A stretch of 64,000 nucleotides of DNA from Aptenodytes patagonicus (GCF_965638725.1 NC_134953.1:38306854-38370853); one strand, 5' to 3'; positions 10,606 through 24,400 are shown, counted from the first letter of the stretch. Made by a program: numbers and translations. The notes: generated by a model not told the origin, from the sequence alone.

Positions 10606-11118
10606 ACCAGTTGTAAAGCCCAGATCCTGCAACGTGGATCCATTCCCATGGGCTGGGACGGTTTCTGCTGCCCAAATGCCGGCCCCCTGGTCCCGGCCGC
10701 TGGCAGCCTCGCACTGCAGGTCTTGTTGGCTTTTGGCAAGCCCAGCACTTTGCTGGTCCCTCTTCAAATTGGGGTGGCTTTTTATTTTTTTTTTCCCCCT
10801 GGTCACCAGTTAAAGAAACAAAGTGGATTAAATTTACTTGCAATGCCCGGCTTTGCATGACATTTGCAGTACACTAATTTTGTGTCCAGCTGATTGCTGG
10901 AGATAGATATATATATTTTAAGTATCCCCTGAACAAAAAATGAGTGAGTTTGGGGGCAAAGATTTCCTTTCAGGCACACAACCCTGCTGGGGGGGGTCCT
11001 GTGCCAACCCAGCCGCGGTGGCGAGGGACAGTGGGGCGCTGGCTCATCCCTCTCCGCCACGGGAGGGGGAATGCCCGTGGCGCCCAGTTCTGAGTGTGCA
11101 CAGGAGCATCTCACTGCA

Positions 11119-11124
11119 AATAAA
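11119..11124 (+). terminator. Poly(A) signal of the PSAP-like gene
   Basis: AATAAA about 0.9 kb after the stop, followed by GGTTGTC and CCTTGTCC T/G-rich sequence. It is the first good signal after the coding region. Confidence 0.7.
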
Positions 11125-11140
11125 CTCTTCCCATGAGCCT

Positions 11141-11889
11141 GGCTGGTTGTCTCCCTCCTCCTTGTCCTGGGGTGCCGGGGGGCTGGCGGCGTGGCAAGGG
11201 GGGGAAAACTTAGGGAAGGTTTAATGCTTCCTCCCAAATCCAGGGTGCAGCAACACCCAGGGTGGCGTCTCATGAAGTTGATGGATGGAGGGGTGAATTA
11301 AGGGTAAAAGGGGGTTTTCTTTTCAAAAGGTGATTTGGGTATGATGAATCTGGCGCGGCGCGGCACGGCTGGGGAAGAAGGACAACAGACAGGTTACCCA
11401 AAGCCATAGACAGTGTATTTCTGAGTCCCGTAACAGACCATGCCCGAAACTCTCCACAAGGTTACGATTGGAAACAAACCCCCGAACGAACAAACCTGAA
11501 AGCAAGAGAGAAGGGGAAAGAAAAGGGCATAAAAGACACGCACGAGCACTCCACATCCAGAAGCCCCAGTTATTGTCAGTCTCTCTCTTTTTCGAGGTCG
11601 CAACATGTTTTGGTAAAGCCAGCAAAATGGAGAAATGTTTTTGTTTTTTGGTCTTTCCTTGCCAGAAAGGTGACGTTAATGCCAAATGGGCTCGGCCTCT
11701 CCCCGCACTGCCCCGGCCCTCCCCGTACCCGCGGTCGAGGTGTGACGGCTGCTTGGCCCCAGCCTGCGCCGGGGATGCTGCGGTGGCACATCGTCCGCAC
11801 CTTCACTGCACCTTCACCCCTGTCCAGCCTGGACTCATTTGATTCGTTTAGCTTTTCTTTTTTGTTTTTTTAAAAAAAACCCCTCTTTT
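11141..11889. other. Spacer between two convergent genes
   Basis: Nothing gene-like is seen on either strand. The PSAP-like transcript should end just left of it and the CDH23 transcript just right of it. A GCGCGGCGCGGC patch lies near 11354 and an A/T-rich patch begins at 11840. Confidence 0.6.
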
Positions 11890-11912
11890 TTTAATAAGAA
11901 AAATAAAAAAAA

Positions 11913-11918
11913 TTTAAT
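11913..11918 (-). terminator. CDH23: Candidate CDH23 poly(A) signal (ATTAAA)
   Basis: On the minus strand ATTAAA occurs here, 242 bases beyond the CDH23 stop, followed by a long T-rich stretch. A second ATTAAA lies at 11890-11895. No AATAAA is present on the minus strand nearby, so one of these variants probably ends the transcript. Confidence 0.4.
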
Positions 11919-12159
11919 GCTTTCATGGATAAATGACAGGCGAGTAAAAGCAAACCGGTCCTGAGAGCCCTTTCCTGGGGCCAAGCTCTCCAAGGCTGCC
12001 AGAGCGAACCGCACCGGTTGGCCTGGACTCCTTCTGCAGGGGAAGGGGGGGCCAAGCGCTGGTCTCGGGGTGCTCCCAGCCCCCGCCATGGCCCCCCTTG
12101 TCCATGCTTCGTTCCTGCTGGCCCCGGCTTGCCTAGAGGAGTACCACCGCCACCTCTCG

Positions 12160-12486
12160 TCATAACTCGGTGATCTCCAGCGGGCTCTCCATGATCACCT
12201 CCCGCATCTTGTGCAGGGGGGTGGACTTGGCCGACTCGGTGCGGGCGTTGTGGTCACTGTAGCCCCCGCAGTCAGCGGTCAGAGTCTCCAGCGAGCGACC
12301 CAGCACCTTCTGGTCATCCTCGGGCAGGCTGTTGAGGTCGGAGGCGAGCAGCGTGCCCGTGCTGCCGTGCACCATGTGAATGCCGTCGGGACCTTTCAGC
12401 TCCACTGGCTGCTTGTGTCGGAAGCGGAGGCTGCCCTGGCCGGGGCCGCGCTCCTCCTCCTCCTCCTCCATCTCCTTCTGGATCAG
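12160..12486 (-). CDS. CDH23: CDH23 last exon: cytosolic tail and PDZ ligand
   Basis: This 327-nt exon starts [12 protein letters not shown], passes [20 protein letters not shown] and ends ESPLEITEL, then TGA at 12160-12162. The C-terminal ITEL is the class I PDZ ligand known to bind harmonin. The acidic Glu run near the start is a local difference from human (ELDEEPGD). It keeps STPLHK near the end. Confidence 0.96.
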   Translation of the reverse strand: MIQKEMEEEEEERGPGQGSLRFRHKQPVELKGPDGIHMVHGSTGTLLASDLNSLPEDDQKVLGRSLETLTADCGGYSDHNARTESAKSTPLHKMREVIMESPLEITEL

Positions 12487-15400
12487 CTGCAAAAGGTCCA
12501 CGGAGCGGGGGAATCACCACCGCAGCCAGAACAGATCCTGGCTTCCCCGCCTCTGAACCTCCTGCAATGCTGGAGCCCAGCAGGAGGGATGGGACCCTCC
12601 ACTTCTGAAGCAACCTCAGAGCATGGCAATGAGGATCACCAGCACGATGATGATCTCCAGCTGGATCTCTCGCTCATTGGGTGGGTGCCCCAGCTCAGGC
12701 GCCGGCTGCTGGCTGGGTGGTGTGTCCCACAGCAGCCCCTGCAGCGGCTGAGGTTTGGACCTGGGTTGGCATTTGGGCTTGTATGAGGTTGGTGGTGCAG
12801 GAGGCAGACAAGGAAAGGAGTCAAGGGAAGGCTGGATGGGTTGGAGGGCAATGAGGGCAAGGACGGATGGGGGGCAGAAGGGCTGAAAGGTGTCTCCTGT
12901 CCCACTGCTCTCCTCCACTTTGTTTGCTCCATGTTTTGCCCCCCATGAAGAGGGGGAAGGCTGTGGGAGGAGCTGCTTCTCCCCCCACCAGCCCTCCTGC
13001 ACCAAAACCCTCTGTCCCAGCCTTTTTGCCCCAAAAACCTGCTAGGTTGATAAGCTCAGAGGAGCAGAGGGGAGGGAAGATGTGCCCATGTGTGTGCAGG
13101 GACCTGCAGCTTCTTGGCCAGCCTCGGCAGAGAGACAGGGAGGTGATGGACAGAGCCCACTCCGCAAAGAGGGGGTTCCTCCCCCAGGGTGGGAGAGACT
13201 GAGGGAGAGGGTGCTGCTGATGCTCAGAGGAAACACAGGGGGTCACGAGAGCTGGGGCACTGTGGGGAACTGGCAGCCTCAGTGGAAAACCAGCGTCTGG
13301 CTCATTTTGGCCAAGCAGAGATGGGGGGAACACTGGGTGACAGGGACCACGGCCGTGGGGAGTGACCGCAGCCTGCAGGGCTGGGAAGACACACTGCATC
13401 CCAGAGGGCACGGCAAGCATCTCCCCATGCCCATGCACACCCCGTCTACCTCCGAGACCGAGGAGCGGTCCCCCTGACTGGCGGTGGCCTTATGCACCAT
13501 CCGCTGGGCAAAGAGTTTTTTCAAGCGCATGTAATCATCCAGGACCACCTTCAAGAGAGAGCCCTGAGCGGAGGGGGAGAGACAACAGGTTATCCAAGGG
13601 AGATGGTTTGGTCGGAGGGAGGCTGGCCTCATCCCAGCATTTTTTTGAGCAACATCACCCTCCGGTGCTGCAGCCGTGAACCTGGAAGCCGTAGCGGTAG
13701 AAGACCCCTTGGTGGACGATGCCTGAACTCATCACTCACCTTGATGGGTCCCTCCCGCATGATCTGCCCCAGCTTGGCAATGTTGTCGTACTCCTGGATG
13801 GCTGCCCGCAGGTAGCGGTCATCCTCGGGCTTGGCTGCGGAGGGCTCTCTCCCGAAGGTCCCCTGCAGGAGGAGAGAGTGGCTGAGGAGGCAGTGTGGGC
13901 ATTGGGCACGGGGAGGAGGTGTCCTGGCAGGGGCCGTGTCTCACGTGGGTGCGGGCAGGGCTGTTCCAGAGGTCGGTGATCTCACTTAGGTTCTCTGGCA
14001 GGTCGTCCTCGTGCTCCGCCTGTGCCGCCAGCTCCATGTTCCTGCAGAAGGGGTCCAGCCACACCGGGTTGGCCCTGACCAGGGGAAAGGAGCAGCCCTC
14101 AGTGCAAGCAAAGAGCAGCATCATCTGTAGCCCCATCCAGAGTCCAGATGCTGAGGTTGTGCTGCCTCCTCCTGCCCTGTGCAGGCATGAATTTGGCTGC
14201 TCTGGATCCAGATGTGTGTTGACACCCACCCATCATCTCTGCTTACCCCAAGCCTGGCCAGTATTGGCAGAGGCGGAGTCACAGGAGAAGGCACAAAGTC
14301 TTTTGGCTTTGAAAGCTCTCAAGGCAAGCACGCATCCCAGGGCCAGAGTCATGCCCCACATGGCATGCCTGGCGGCATCCCTCCACACAGCAGAGAGGCA
14401 TCACGTCTCCACCTCCCGCGCATCCCTGGCTGCAAAACGCAGGCGCCCCTCTCTCGGGAGCAGCCTGCGATCCTGCAAGGTGGCAAACCATGGAGAGGAA
14501 GGAAAGGGAGAACGCACCCGTCAAAGGAGTACTTGTTGGTGTTTGGCATGTCCATGATGTCCATGAAGCCTCTATTCCCTGCAAAAGGCAGGGGCAGGGG
14601 TTACAGGGCGGCACGTTGGTGGGCTGAGCAGCAAACCACGGGGTGGCATTCCTTTATCGGGGAGGGAAACTCGGCAACCAAAAAGGCACTGGCAGAGCCT
14701 GGATGCTGAGAAAAGCCTCCCACCATCGCACCTCGCTGAGCAGGAGCGCTTCTGATTTATACCCTGCTGACATCCCCCACGTCTCCCTGTGTACCCCCTC
14801 CATGCTCTTCATGCACCCTGCTGTCTCATGCAGCTGGAAAACCCCAAACGCTGCTCACCGGTGGAGCCAGCCACTATGGCTTTCAATTTCCTTTTGTGCC
14901 TGTGAAAGAAATACAGCAAATCAGGGAAGAAAATAAAGAAGATGCTCGAAAGGAGAGGAGGACACAGATTTGCAATAGCCCTGCAAACAGCCCTGGGACA
15001 GCAAGCTTGGCAGGGAGAGGCACTATCAGTATTAAAACCATTATATTTGGGGGGAAGAGGGGCAATTTCTGAACCCAGGCTGAGCTCTGCTGCAGAAGGT
15101 GTTGGGAAGCTGATGCCCTCCTTTGCTTGCTGGCACTGCCAGGGTCAGGAGCAGTCACATGGGTCCCCCTGGCCCGTGGGGAGATTGTGGCCAGTGGGAC
15201 AGAGCCTGGGCGTTACTCACACTGTCCTGTAGTACCAGTTCATGAGGATGAAGAGCATGGCAGCCAGGAAGAGCAGGACAGCCAGCACGATGATTGCCAT
15301 CTAGCAGAGACAGAGGGGTAGTGGCAACCTCTGGCACAGAGCCAGCACCCAGTGGTGGGCACCCACCCGAAATTATTTGGGTGAAACATCTCTCCAGGCC

Positions 15401-18400
15401 ATGGATGGCCATGGAGGATGGGAAGGGACATCGTCCCACCTGCGAGCAGCAGCCATCTCCAGCCCCAACTGGGTGGTTACCTGCAGAGCCGAGAGGTCAT
15501 CCGGGGCCCGGGTGGTGATGGCGGGCTGCACATCCAGCACATTGTAGTTCCTGAAGAGGTTCCTCAGCTGCTCCTTGTTCTCATCTATCATCTGAATCAC
15601 CCTGGGAAGAGAAGGGTTGCTTGGGCATCTTGACATTAATGAGGGTCCCTGAGGACCCAGCAGGCCAGGTGATGGGCTGGGTGATGGGCCAGGTGACGTA
15701 CCGTTCCACGTCCAGGATGCGGTTGGTCTCCCTGTTCACCACGTGGATCAGAAGCTCTGTCTGTGCGAAGTTCACCCGACCTTTCTTGTCAACATGGAAC
15801 TGGGGAAAGACAGCAAGGTCTGCAGTGCGGGAGAGGTATCCTCCCAGGACATCTCCCGGGCATGTCCCAGGGTGTGCTCACATGGCAAGAGACCCTCAAG
15901 CCTGGCATGGGCTTGGTCTGGACCCCTTCAATACATCCCAGCCTGGGGTGTATCCGTCACCTTCAGAGCTCAGGGGTGTCTATGGTTTATACAGACAGGG
16001 AACCCTCAAAGGAGACCTCCCAAGCAGCATGTGGAAGGTTACCTACCCCTTGAAGCAATCTCAAAGGTGGATGGTTACCTGCACATCATCCGTATTGACG
16101 ATGGCGCCTGTGATGTTGGAAAGCAGGCTGATGAACTCCTCCTCAAACTGCCTGACTTTGTCAGGGATCTCATTGATGATGATTTTGACCCGCTGGTCAT
16201 CCCGCAGGATGTAAATCCCCACAATGGCCGTGTCGTTGTGGCCTACCAGGTCAGAGGCCATGATGTCCACCACGAAGTAGCCGGGGTTGTAGGCCGTGAA
16301 GAGGTCAAAGGTTCGCAGGATCCCATCAAGGGTTCCTGGGGGAAGGACCGTCACAAGCCCAGGATTAGTGACCCTGGCCATGGGGACGTCTTTGGCCATG
16401 GGGACGTCTTTGGCCTGCAGCATGCAGGGTACGCACCAATGCTGAAGATGTTGGCCACCTCCTCAGAGTCGTTGGAGTGCTGCTTGATGTAGCGGATGCC
16501 CAAGATGTTGTACAAGACCAGGCTGTTATTGCCCACATCGGTGTCCACTGCGACCACTCTGATCAGCTCCGATCCCACCTTGGCGTCGGTGGCAACCCCT
16601 TTGAGAGATAGATGGGACAGGGACCTGGGGCCAGGCTGGCTCTCACTGCCCCTTCATCCGGCTGGATTTTCCCCGGAGCATCTCTGGCTCCTGGTGCGCC
16701 CCCAGATCCCGGCACCCCTTACCCGCTGTGTACTCCGACTTGGTGAACTGGGGGGACTGGTCATTGATGTCATCCAGGAAGATCCGCACCTCCTGAAGGG
16801 TCAGGTCCTCACTGAGGTCCCAGGGCTGGGCTCTGCCTGCCTGCTGGCCCTGGGGAGGGGACCAGTTCCTCTGGCTGGATGCTTTGACGATGATAGAGTA
16901 GTACGGCTCCTTCTCCCGGTCCAGGTCTTGCAAGACCTGCAGCTTCCCCTCTGGGCTCAGCTGGAAGTTGCTCTCCTGGTTCCCAGCTGGGTGCGGAAAG
17001 GGGTCCCCAGTTAGTCCCCTTCAGGCTCAGCATTTCTGAAATGCCACCTTGCCCGTTGACCAGGGCAGAAAGGCAGCGAGGAGATGATGGGAGTGAAGGA
17101 AACCCTTGGCGAGGGGGGTGCAGGGGGATGCAGAGCTGCCCACCCCCTCCTTGCTTGGCACCTACCTGCTATGAAGTAGTAGACGATGGCATTGGAGCCC
17201 TCATCCGCGTCCACTGCCCCAGTGACGTTCCCCACCACAGTGCCTGGCTGTGAGTGCTCAGGGATGGAAAGTGCCTGGTATTGGGGACTGTCCCTCTGCC
17301 AGAGACCCCAGGAGAAGGGAGGGTTATGAGCACTGAGGTGGCTTTAAATAAAAGCAGACAAATCCCATCATGCTCCCCACCATGGTGATGCCCAGCAGTG
17401 CATGCTCCATCGCATGTGCTCGCCAGCATCCCCATCCCTGCATCCCCTGTGTGCCATCCCCTCCACCTGGCGCCTTACGGGTGGCCTGAGGAAGACGGGC
17501 TCATTGTCATCGATGTCATCGAGCGCAACCTGAAGGGGCTGCATGGTCTCGTAGGCTGGCTGGCCCTGGTCGCAGGCCACGATGATCAGCTGGGGAGAGA
17601 GGCAAAAGGGCCATCCTGGGCAAAGCCACGTGGGCCAGGAGACATTGCTGAGGCAAGGACAGAGAGGACAGCTGGGTGGTGGAGGATTTTTGGGGGATTT
17701 AACAGGGAATTGGGAGCTGGCCCACCAGGATGCAACTCCCCGATGGTACTTGATAGCCACCCAGTTCCTGCTAAGGTGTGACATCTTCATGACTGTGGCA
17801 GCTGACCCATCCCCACCACATCACTTGCATCCCACCAGCCCCGCATCAGGCCCGCAGCCTCGAGGACCATCCCAGCCACCTCGCGGGTGCGCTGCTGCCT
17901 GGCTCACGTTGTACACCGCCTGCTTCTCCCGGTCCAGCCGCATGGCCGTCTGGATCAGCCCGCTGACTGAGTCGATGGTGAAGTACTCCCAGTCTTTGTT
18001 CCCCGCCCCGGTTTTCAGCAGGTTGTAGAGCACCGCTCCGTTGAGGCCCTCGTCTTTGTCCTTGGCGTAGACCTCGTAGACGTTGGACCGCAGGGGGATC
18101 TCCTGCTTGCACACGTGCAGCCCCTCAGCCCTGGCATTGCACGCAAACTGCCTGCTCCCTCTGCTGCTCCAAACCCCCTTGTATTGGGGTCAGCAGGTTC
18201 CCGCTGCCCAAAACCCAACTGGGGGCTGGCAATGTGGAGTCATGATTCCCTTCAGCAGGGTGGCTGCTCCATGCATGCGCCAGGGACTGGCTGAGCCAAG
18301 CCCGGCTTCCCAGAAAGGAGAAATATCTTAAATGTCAGCATTTCAGCCCTTGTTTATAAACAGGCTTGCCACACAGCAACTGGCTGTTTCCTTATTTTGC

Positions 18401-21400
18401 ATGCTGCTGAGGTTTCTGTTCCCCAAAGCTGCCTCAGCATCCCTGCTCCCACATATGAAGAAGGGCTGTATTGACCATCCAGCCCCATGACCCAAACCTT
18501 CTTGCCACGTGTTAAATCAAGGTCATGTTCCATCCTGGGTGGAGATGGAGACTGGATTTTGCCACCGGTAGGCACGAGTGCTCCTGGGCACGGTCTCGGC
18601 ATGCCGTGAGCCCCGCTCCCTCTCAAGGGATTTACCTCCTTGATGTGCAGGATGGTGCCGTTGGGTGGGCGGACGAAGACGGGGCGGTTGTCATTGATGT
18701 CGATGACCTCGATGTGGAGCATGGTGGTCCCCCAGAGAGGGGGATGCCCCTTGTCTGTGGCCACTACGGTCAGGTTGAACCTCTCGTAGGACTGCAAGCG
18801 CCGCCGGGACATGATGAGCCCAGAGTTTTTATTGATCTTGAAAGCCTCTGGGTGCAGAAAAAACACATCTCTGGCTCAGGACACTTCGCACCAGATAAAT
18901 TATGATTAGAAACCAGTATACCAGCTGAAGCACACCCCTCACTGGTGGGAAATCCCTGTCAAGGGGTGATGGAGCAGAGCTGGCTGCCTGAGGCCAGGGG
19001 TGTGGATGGTCTCAGGGTTTTCAGAGCATCCCTGCCCACTGCCGCATCCCTGCTACTGGGCAGTGCCAAGGGCCCTGCTCCCAGGCCACTCCGGTCTGTG
19101 TTTCACTCCTGTCCAGGCTGGGACAGGGCAGTGGTCAGAGGAGCCCATGGGTCTCAGGAAAATGAACGTTCTGCCATTCCCCTCTACATTTATGCTGGCT
19201 TTTGCCTGGTTCCCATCACTCCTTGGTGTGCAGAGATATACTGGATTTCAGGCACTATCACTATCTACCTACAACCTCCTAGCCCTTCTTAGCTTTCCTC
19301 TAAAGCGTGCAGTGAGTTTGCTCCAAGACACACTTGTGTACATAGAAAGTCCTGCTGGGGCAGACAAGAGGATAAGCCAAGGCTGAGCTGCAGGACGAAG
19401 GCAGGCAAAGCTGTAACATGCCACACCACGAGGAACTGGGAACTGTGGAGCAATACCGAAAGCTCCATGCTTTCGGTATTGCTCCTGGGAGTGCGTGCAC
19501 AACTTCACTCCAAACCAGCTGCAGGACATGGGATGTAGGTTTGACCCCTGTGTCTCCTCCAATTGCTCCTCATCATAACCCTCCTCCCTGGGGAGGAGCC
19601 TCCCACTGAGAGCACCTACCTGCTCCAGGGCCCTCGATGCTGTAGGTCATCACGCCATTATCCCCTTCGTCCAGGTCGGTGGCAGTCATGGTGATCACCG
19701 ATGTCCCTGCTGGCTCGTTCTCATAGACACTGGTGCTGAACTGGCTCTTGCTGAACTGGGGCCTGAAGTCGTTGATGTCCAGGACTGTGATCAGCACCTT
19801 TGACAAAGCACAGCCGGCTGGGTGACGTGAGGCTGGAGACAGCCAGGCAGCCCCTGGGGGCCATACCCCTGCTGTGACCCGTGGCTCTGCTGCAGGAGCG
19901 CGGTGCCCTTCCTGCTATTCGTTTAGCTCTGCTAGCTGAATTCCTGCTTCCAACAATGGGGGCCACCGTGGCCGGGGCACCCATTCATGCTGGAGCAATT
20001 GCAGACAATAGCATCACCCTCCCCTGCCCCTTCTGCTCCATTCCCTCCTGCCGACGTGCCGTTCCTGCGGCACAAAGTCCCCTGCACCATCTACCCCACA
20101 GCCCCTGGGGTCATCTGCTCTTCCTTCTGCTTAATTCCTCCCCAGAGCCACCAGCAAGCCTGCTGGGGAGGAAAGCCTGAGGTTTAACACCTTCTTGCTG
20201 GTGACCACCACATGACGGGTGGTGGGAGGAGGAGAGCCCTACCTGCACGGAGTTCTCCCGACGGTTACTGGAGACGTCCCCAGGGTTATCCCGGGCCACG
20301 GCTGTCAGGGTGTAGTGATCCTTCTTCTCCCGGTCCAGGGCTGACAGGATGTAGATGTCACCCTGCAGCACACAGAGACCTTCAGGTGGATCTCGTCTGG
20401 CAGAGCTGGTACTCAAGAAGGGGCAGAAGGTGAGGTGCGGGAGCAAGGGCACAAGGTGGGACCATCTCAGCCTCCCCTCCCTTCTCCCTCTGTTCTGGCC
20501 TTGGTTGGCTCCTTACCGTGTTGGGATTTATCCCAAACTTGCCCTCTCCATCCCCCAGGCTGTACTGGATGAGAGCAAAATGCCCAGAATCTGCATCCGT
20601 GGCCTTGACCCTCAGGATGACCGTACCCAATGGCACGTCCTCAAAGACAGCTTTCTGCAAGCAAAGGGAGCAGGCAGGACTGGTTGCTGCATCACTTGCT
20701 GTTTTAGTGGGCAGTAACCAAGGGTGCAGGGTGGTATCCAGGGATGGACACAGCAGGACCCAGAACAAGATGTTCACACAGAGTACATTGGTGGGTTGAC
20801 CATCTTCTTCAGACAGCTCAAGCACAGACAGAGGGAAGAGAAGGTGTCCCAGAGAACCCCCAGCTCTGTGCCCGTCCTTTCCAGGCAGGCACTGCCCAGC
20901 CCCACATGGACTTGGATGGGGGAGCCCAGCTCACCTGGTAGGATGGTTGGCTGAAAATGGGATTGTTGTCATTGATGTCCACTATCTGGAGGTACACAGG
21001 GATCTCAGCGGATCTGCGGGGAGAGCCGTTGTCGGAAGCTCGGACGGTAAAGTTCAACCACTGCACCTCCTCATAGTCCACTGTCCTGTTGGCCACGACC
21101 TTCCCTAGAGGATGGCAGACCCTGAAATGAGAAACCTGCCGCAGGCCACCGACCTGCCCCAGACTCCCACCTCCCCAGGCCACTGACCTGCCGACTGGTC
21201 TTCGAGGCAGGCGTAGCCTTCCGGGGAGAGATTCAGCAGCTCGTAGGTGATCTGCCCATTGGCACCTTTGTCCGGGTCCACCGCTGAGATGGAGATGAGT
21301 GTGGTGCCCTGCGTGGCTCCCTCCAGGATCCTTTCGGTGAAATAGGTGACCCCAAAGGGGCGGAAGCGGGGCGTGTTGTCATTGACATCCAAGATATTGA

Positions 21401-24400
21401 CTGTCAGCTTGGCTGTGGCCATGATGGAGACCACAGGGGAAGATAAGAGGAAGAGGAGAAGTGAGAAAGAGAAGGGAAGGAAGGATGGGAGAAAGGAGGC
21501 TTGTAAAGATACAAGCATGAAACTCCAGGAAAGCCAACTAAATGGAGCTGGTTCATTAAGAAAAATGGCAATATTCAGCAAAGCCGCTATGCCCTGAGCT
21601 GGCTGTAGGACAGTCTCACCTACTTCAGACCTACTCCTGATCTGTGTGTGCCTTCTCACACACGGGCCTGGATTTACCAGGAGCAGGGCGGCAAGACGTC
21701 ATGGGGATGCTAATGAAGAAACAGGTGTCTCCCATGGTATGGTTATAGGCACATGGTCCTCTCCATCCCCAGTGCAGCCCTGGGACGTCCAGGCCACTCG
21801 CTAAAGGAGGGCTCAGAGGAGAACCTGAACCTGCTGGGAGTTGGACGAGGACTGCTCCCACTGGAAATGTTGCTGGTCAGGATGGAGATGGAGGTGGGAG
21901 AGCTGCTGGCTACCCAGAAGCTGTGCTGGTGCCTGGGAAAGGCTGTGCTAGCCCCTTGTAGCCACCAGCCCCAGCCCCGCGCTGCCTGGCAGGAGCCCAC
22001 GCTTACCATTGGGCACGCTGACCGAACGGTCGATGACTTCACTGGCATTGTCATGGACGGAGATGGTGACCTCGTAGGTGGCCACCAGTTCCCGGTTGAG
22101 GGGGGTTTTGATCTTCACAGCTCCTGGGAACCCCAAAAAGATGGGGGTCACAGGCTGTGCCTGCACCCCCACACTGAGGACCCTCAGCAGACCGGTCTGC
22201 ACCAGCCGACTGCTGCACCCTCTACTGCACTTGCTCTCTGCCTCTCCCCAAAGGCTAAACAGGGAAAACACTCGATAGCTATGGGAGAAGACAACTTCTC
22301 TCCCTCTGCTCTCCATCTCCTGCCTTCCTGCCTGCTCTGCTCTGCCCAGCTAACTGGGTCTTACGCTGCCTCAGCCAGGGTAAGGGTTTGGGTTGTGCGG
22401 ACGAGAGGGGTTTGGGAGCAACTGCTGCTGCTCTTCTGCATGACCCCATCCACCTTAGCTCAGCATCTGGGTGTCTTTAAGAGTCTTGTCCCGTATCCTT
22501 TCCAACAAGGGTGCTTTTCTTTCCTGGATCAGCTCTGTGCTTCCAAAACAGACGTGGGGAGCTCCTGGCCCTCCTTCCCTGAGGGTAGAGCCCGCTGCCC
22601 ACCACTTACCCCAGAGTTGCCCCCCTACTCCCCCCATTGAGGGTGCCTGCGTCTGGTCTGCCAAGGCTGAGCAGCCCCCGGCCCGCAGCGGGGCTGTCTG
22701 CAATGGTGATGGGTGAGATGGAGGGAGGCGACGGATGGCGCAGAGAGAGAAATGAACACAGACACAGAGACAAACCTGGCAGGCAGAGAGCAGGAAAGGA
22801 AAGAAAAGGGTTAGTTAAGTCAGTTGGATGGGGAAGAGAGGACAGGACAGGGTGAGATGGGGCAGCCAGAGGAGGATACTGGGGAGACAGGAGGGGAGCA
22901 TCATCTCCCCATGCCTCAGACACCTACCTCCAGGCAGAGAAGAGGAAGCAGAAGTGAGGAGAGGGGTCCGCGCCGCCCGCGCCACCCTTCCTGCTCTCCT
23001 ACCTGTCCTAAAATCCACCATGAATGCTCCTTGCTGGTTGGGCACCAGCGCATCCGTGTCGTCACGGGCCACAATCTCCAGCAGGTAGTACTCCAGGCGA
23101 GGGTGGAGGTCCCGGTCAATGGCGGTCACCTCAGCCACCACGGTGCCGGGGGCGGCTGACTCGAGGACACTGACTGTCTGGATGGGGTTGATGAACTCAG
23201 GCCGGCAGTCATTGACGTCGTCGATGAAGAGGCTGATGGTGGCGGTGCCCGAGAGCGCCGGCGTGCCCTGGTCCACGGCCACCACCGTCAGCCGGTAGGC
23301 ATCCCGCTCCTCCCGGTCAATGCTGATGTTGGCCACACGGATCACCCCCGTGGCGGCGTCAATCAGGAACCTGTCCTGGCCGCCGCCCTCGATCCGGTAA
23401 TCCAGCTGCTGGTTGAGGCCACTGTCGGCATCCGTGGCCATCACCCGGAGGACGGAGAAGCCTGGAAAGGGGGGACAGGGCCCTCTCAAGTGAGGGCAGC
23501 AACAAGCCCCCAGTCCCAAGGCAAATACTGTCAAGCAATGTGGGCAGCCCCAATTCCCAAATTTTCCCTTCAACCTCATCCTGGCCAGCCCTGACACTGG
23601 GATCTGGATCTTCACAGTCCCAGGGGGACACCCAGGTCTCCCCATTGCCCACCCTCACATCCAGTCCCAGCCCTCTCCTGACCTGGGGGGCTGTTTTCCT
23701 GCAGCCATGCCGTGACAGACGCTGGCTGGAAGACAGGGCGGTTGTCATTGTCATCCAGGATGGTCACTGCCAGGCTGGCCGTGCTGTTCAGCCCCCCTAC
23801 GTCACAAGCCACCAGTGTGAACTCCAGGCAAGGGTCTGGCAAAGCTTCTCGGTCTATCACGTCACCGCGCTTCACTGAAACGACACCTGGAGGAGGGGAA
23901 AAGCCCGGTGACAGGCCCCATGGCTGCCTGGTGGCCTCAGGCTGGGGAGGGGGACCTGTCGAGCCACCCCACCTGTCCTGTTGTCGATAACAAAGAAGTC
24001 AAGGGATGCCTCCAGGAGCTGGTAGGTCACCATGGCATTGCTGCCCTGGTCACTGTCCAGAGCTAGGATGGGTCCATTGAGCACTGTGACCAGAGCCCCT
24101 GGATGGGATGGCAAGAGTTAGGGAGGGTGGCAGCCCCCTGTGGAGCCCACCCCCCCCCCCCGCCCCAGTGATGCATGAGAGATGGCAATGGATGGAGGAG
24201 GTGACAGAGCGGGGCCTCGCAGGGCACGAAGCAGCGGGGGGGTGGCTGCTGCAGCCTTGCAAACCAACTCGCGAGGCCCAGGCGAGGCAGCGGGACATCC
24301 GGCTAAAAACAAACAGACAGACACATCCGTCAGATGGGTGGCACCAGCACCCTGCCGCTGAGGGCATCATCTGGAGGCACCCAAACCCTTCACCTGGGAT

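Larger units (their letters stand above)
10216..11140 (+). other. 3' UTR of the PSAP-like gene
   Basis: Non-coding from the stop codon to just past the AATAAA at 11119. It contains a CCCATC-rich repeat array (10481-10605). The end position is inferred from the poly(A) signal and the T/G-rich DNA after it. Confidence 0.65.

Noticed and set aside
10417-10806. Gly/Asp/Met-rich frame
   Set aside because: It is a direct product of the CCCATC repeat array.
12616-13005. Minus-strand frame ending in a hydrophobic stretch, as a possible extra CDH23 exon or small membrane protein
   Set aside because: The true exon 68 is at 13450-13563 and joins the last exon directly. This frame hits a stop with no donor in the right phase and matches nothing known.
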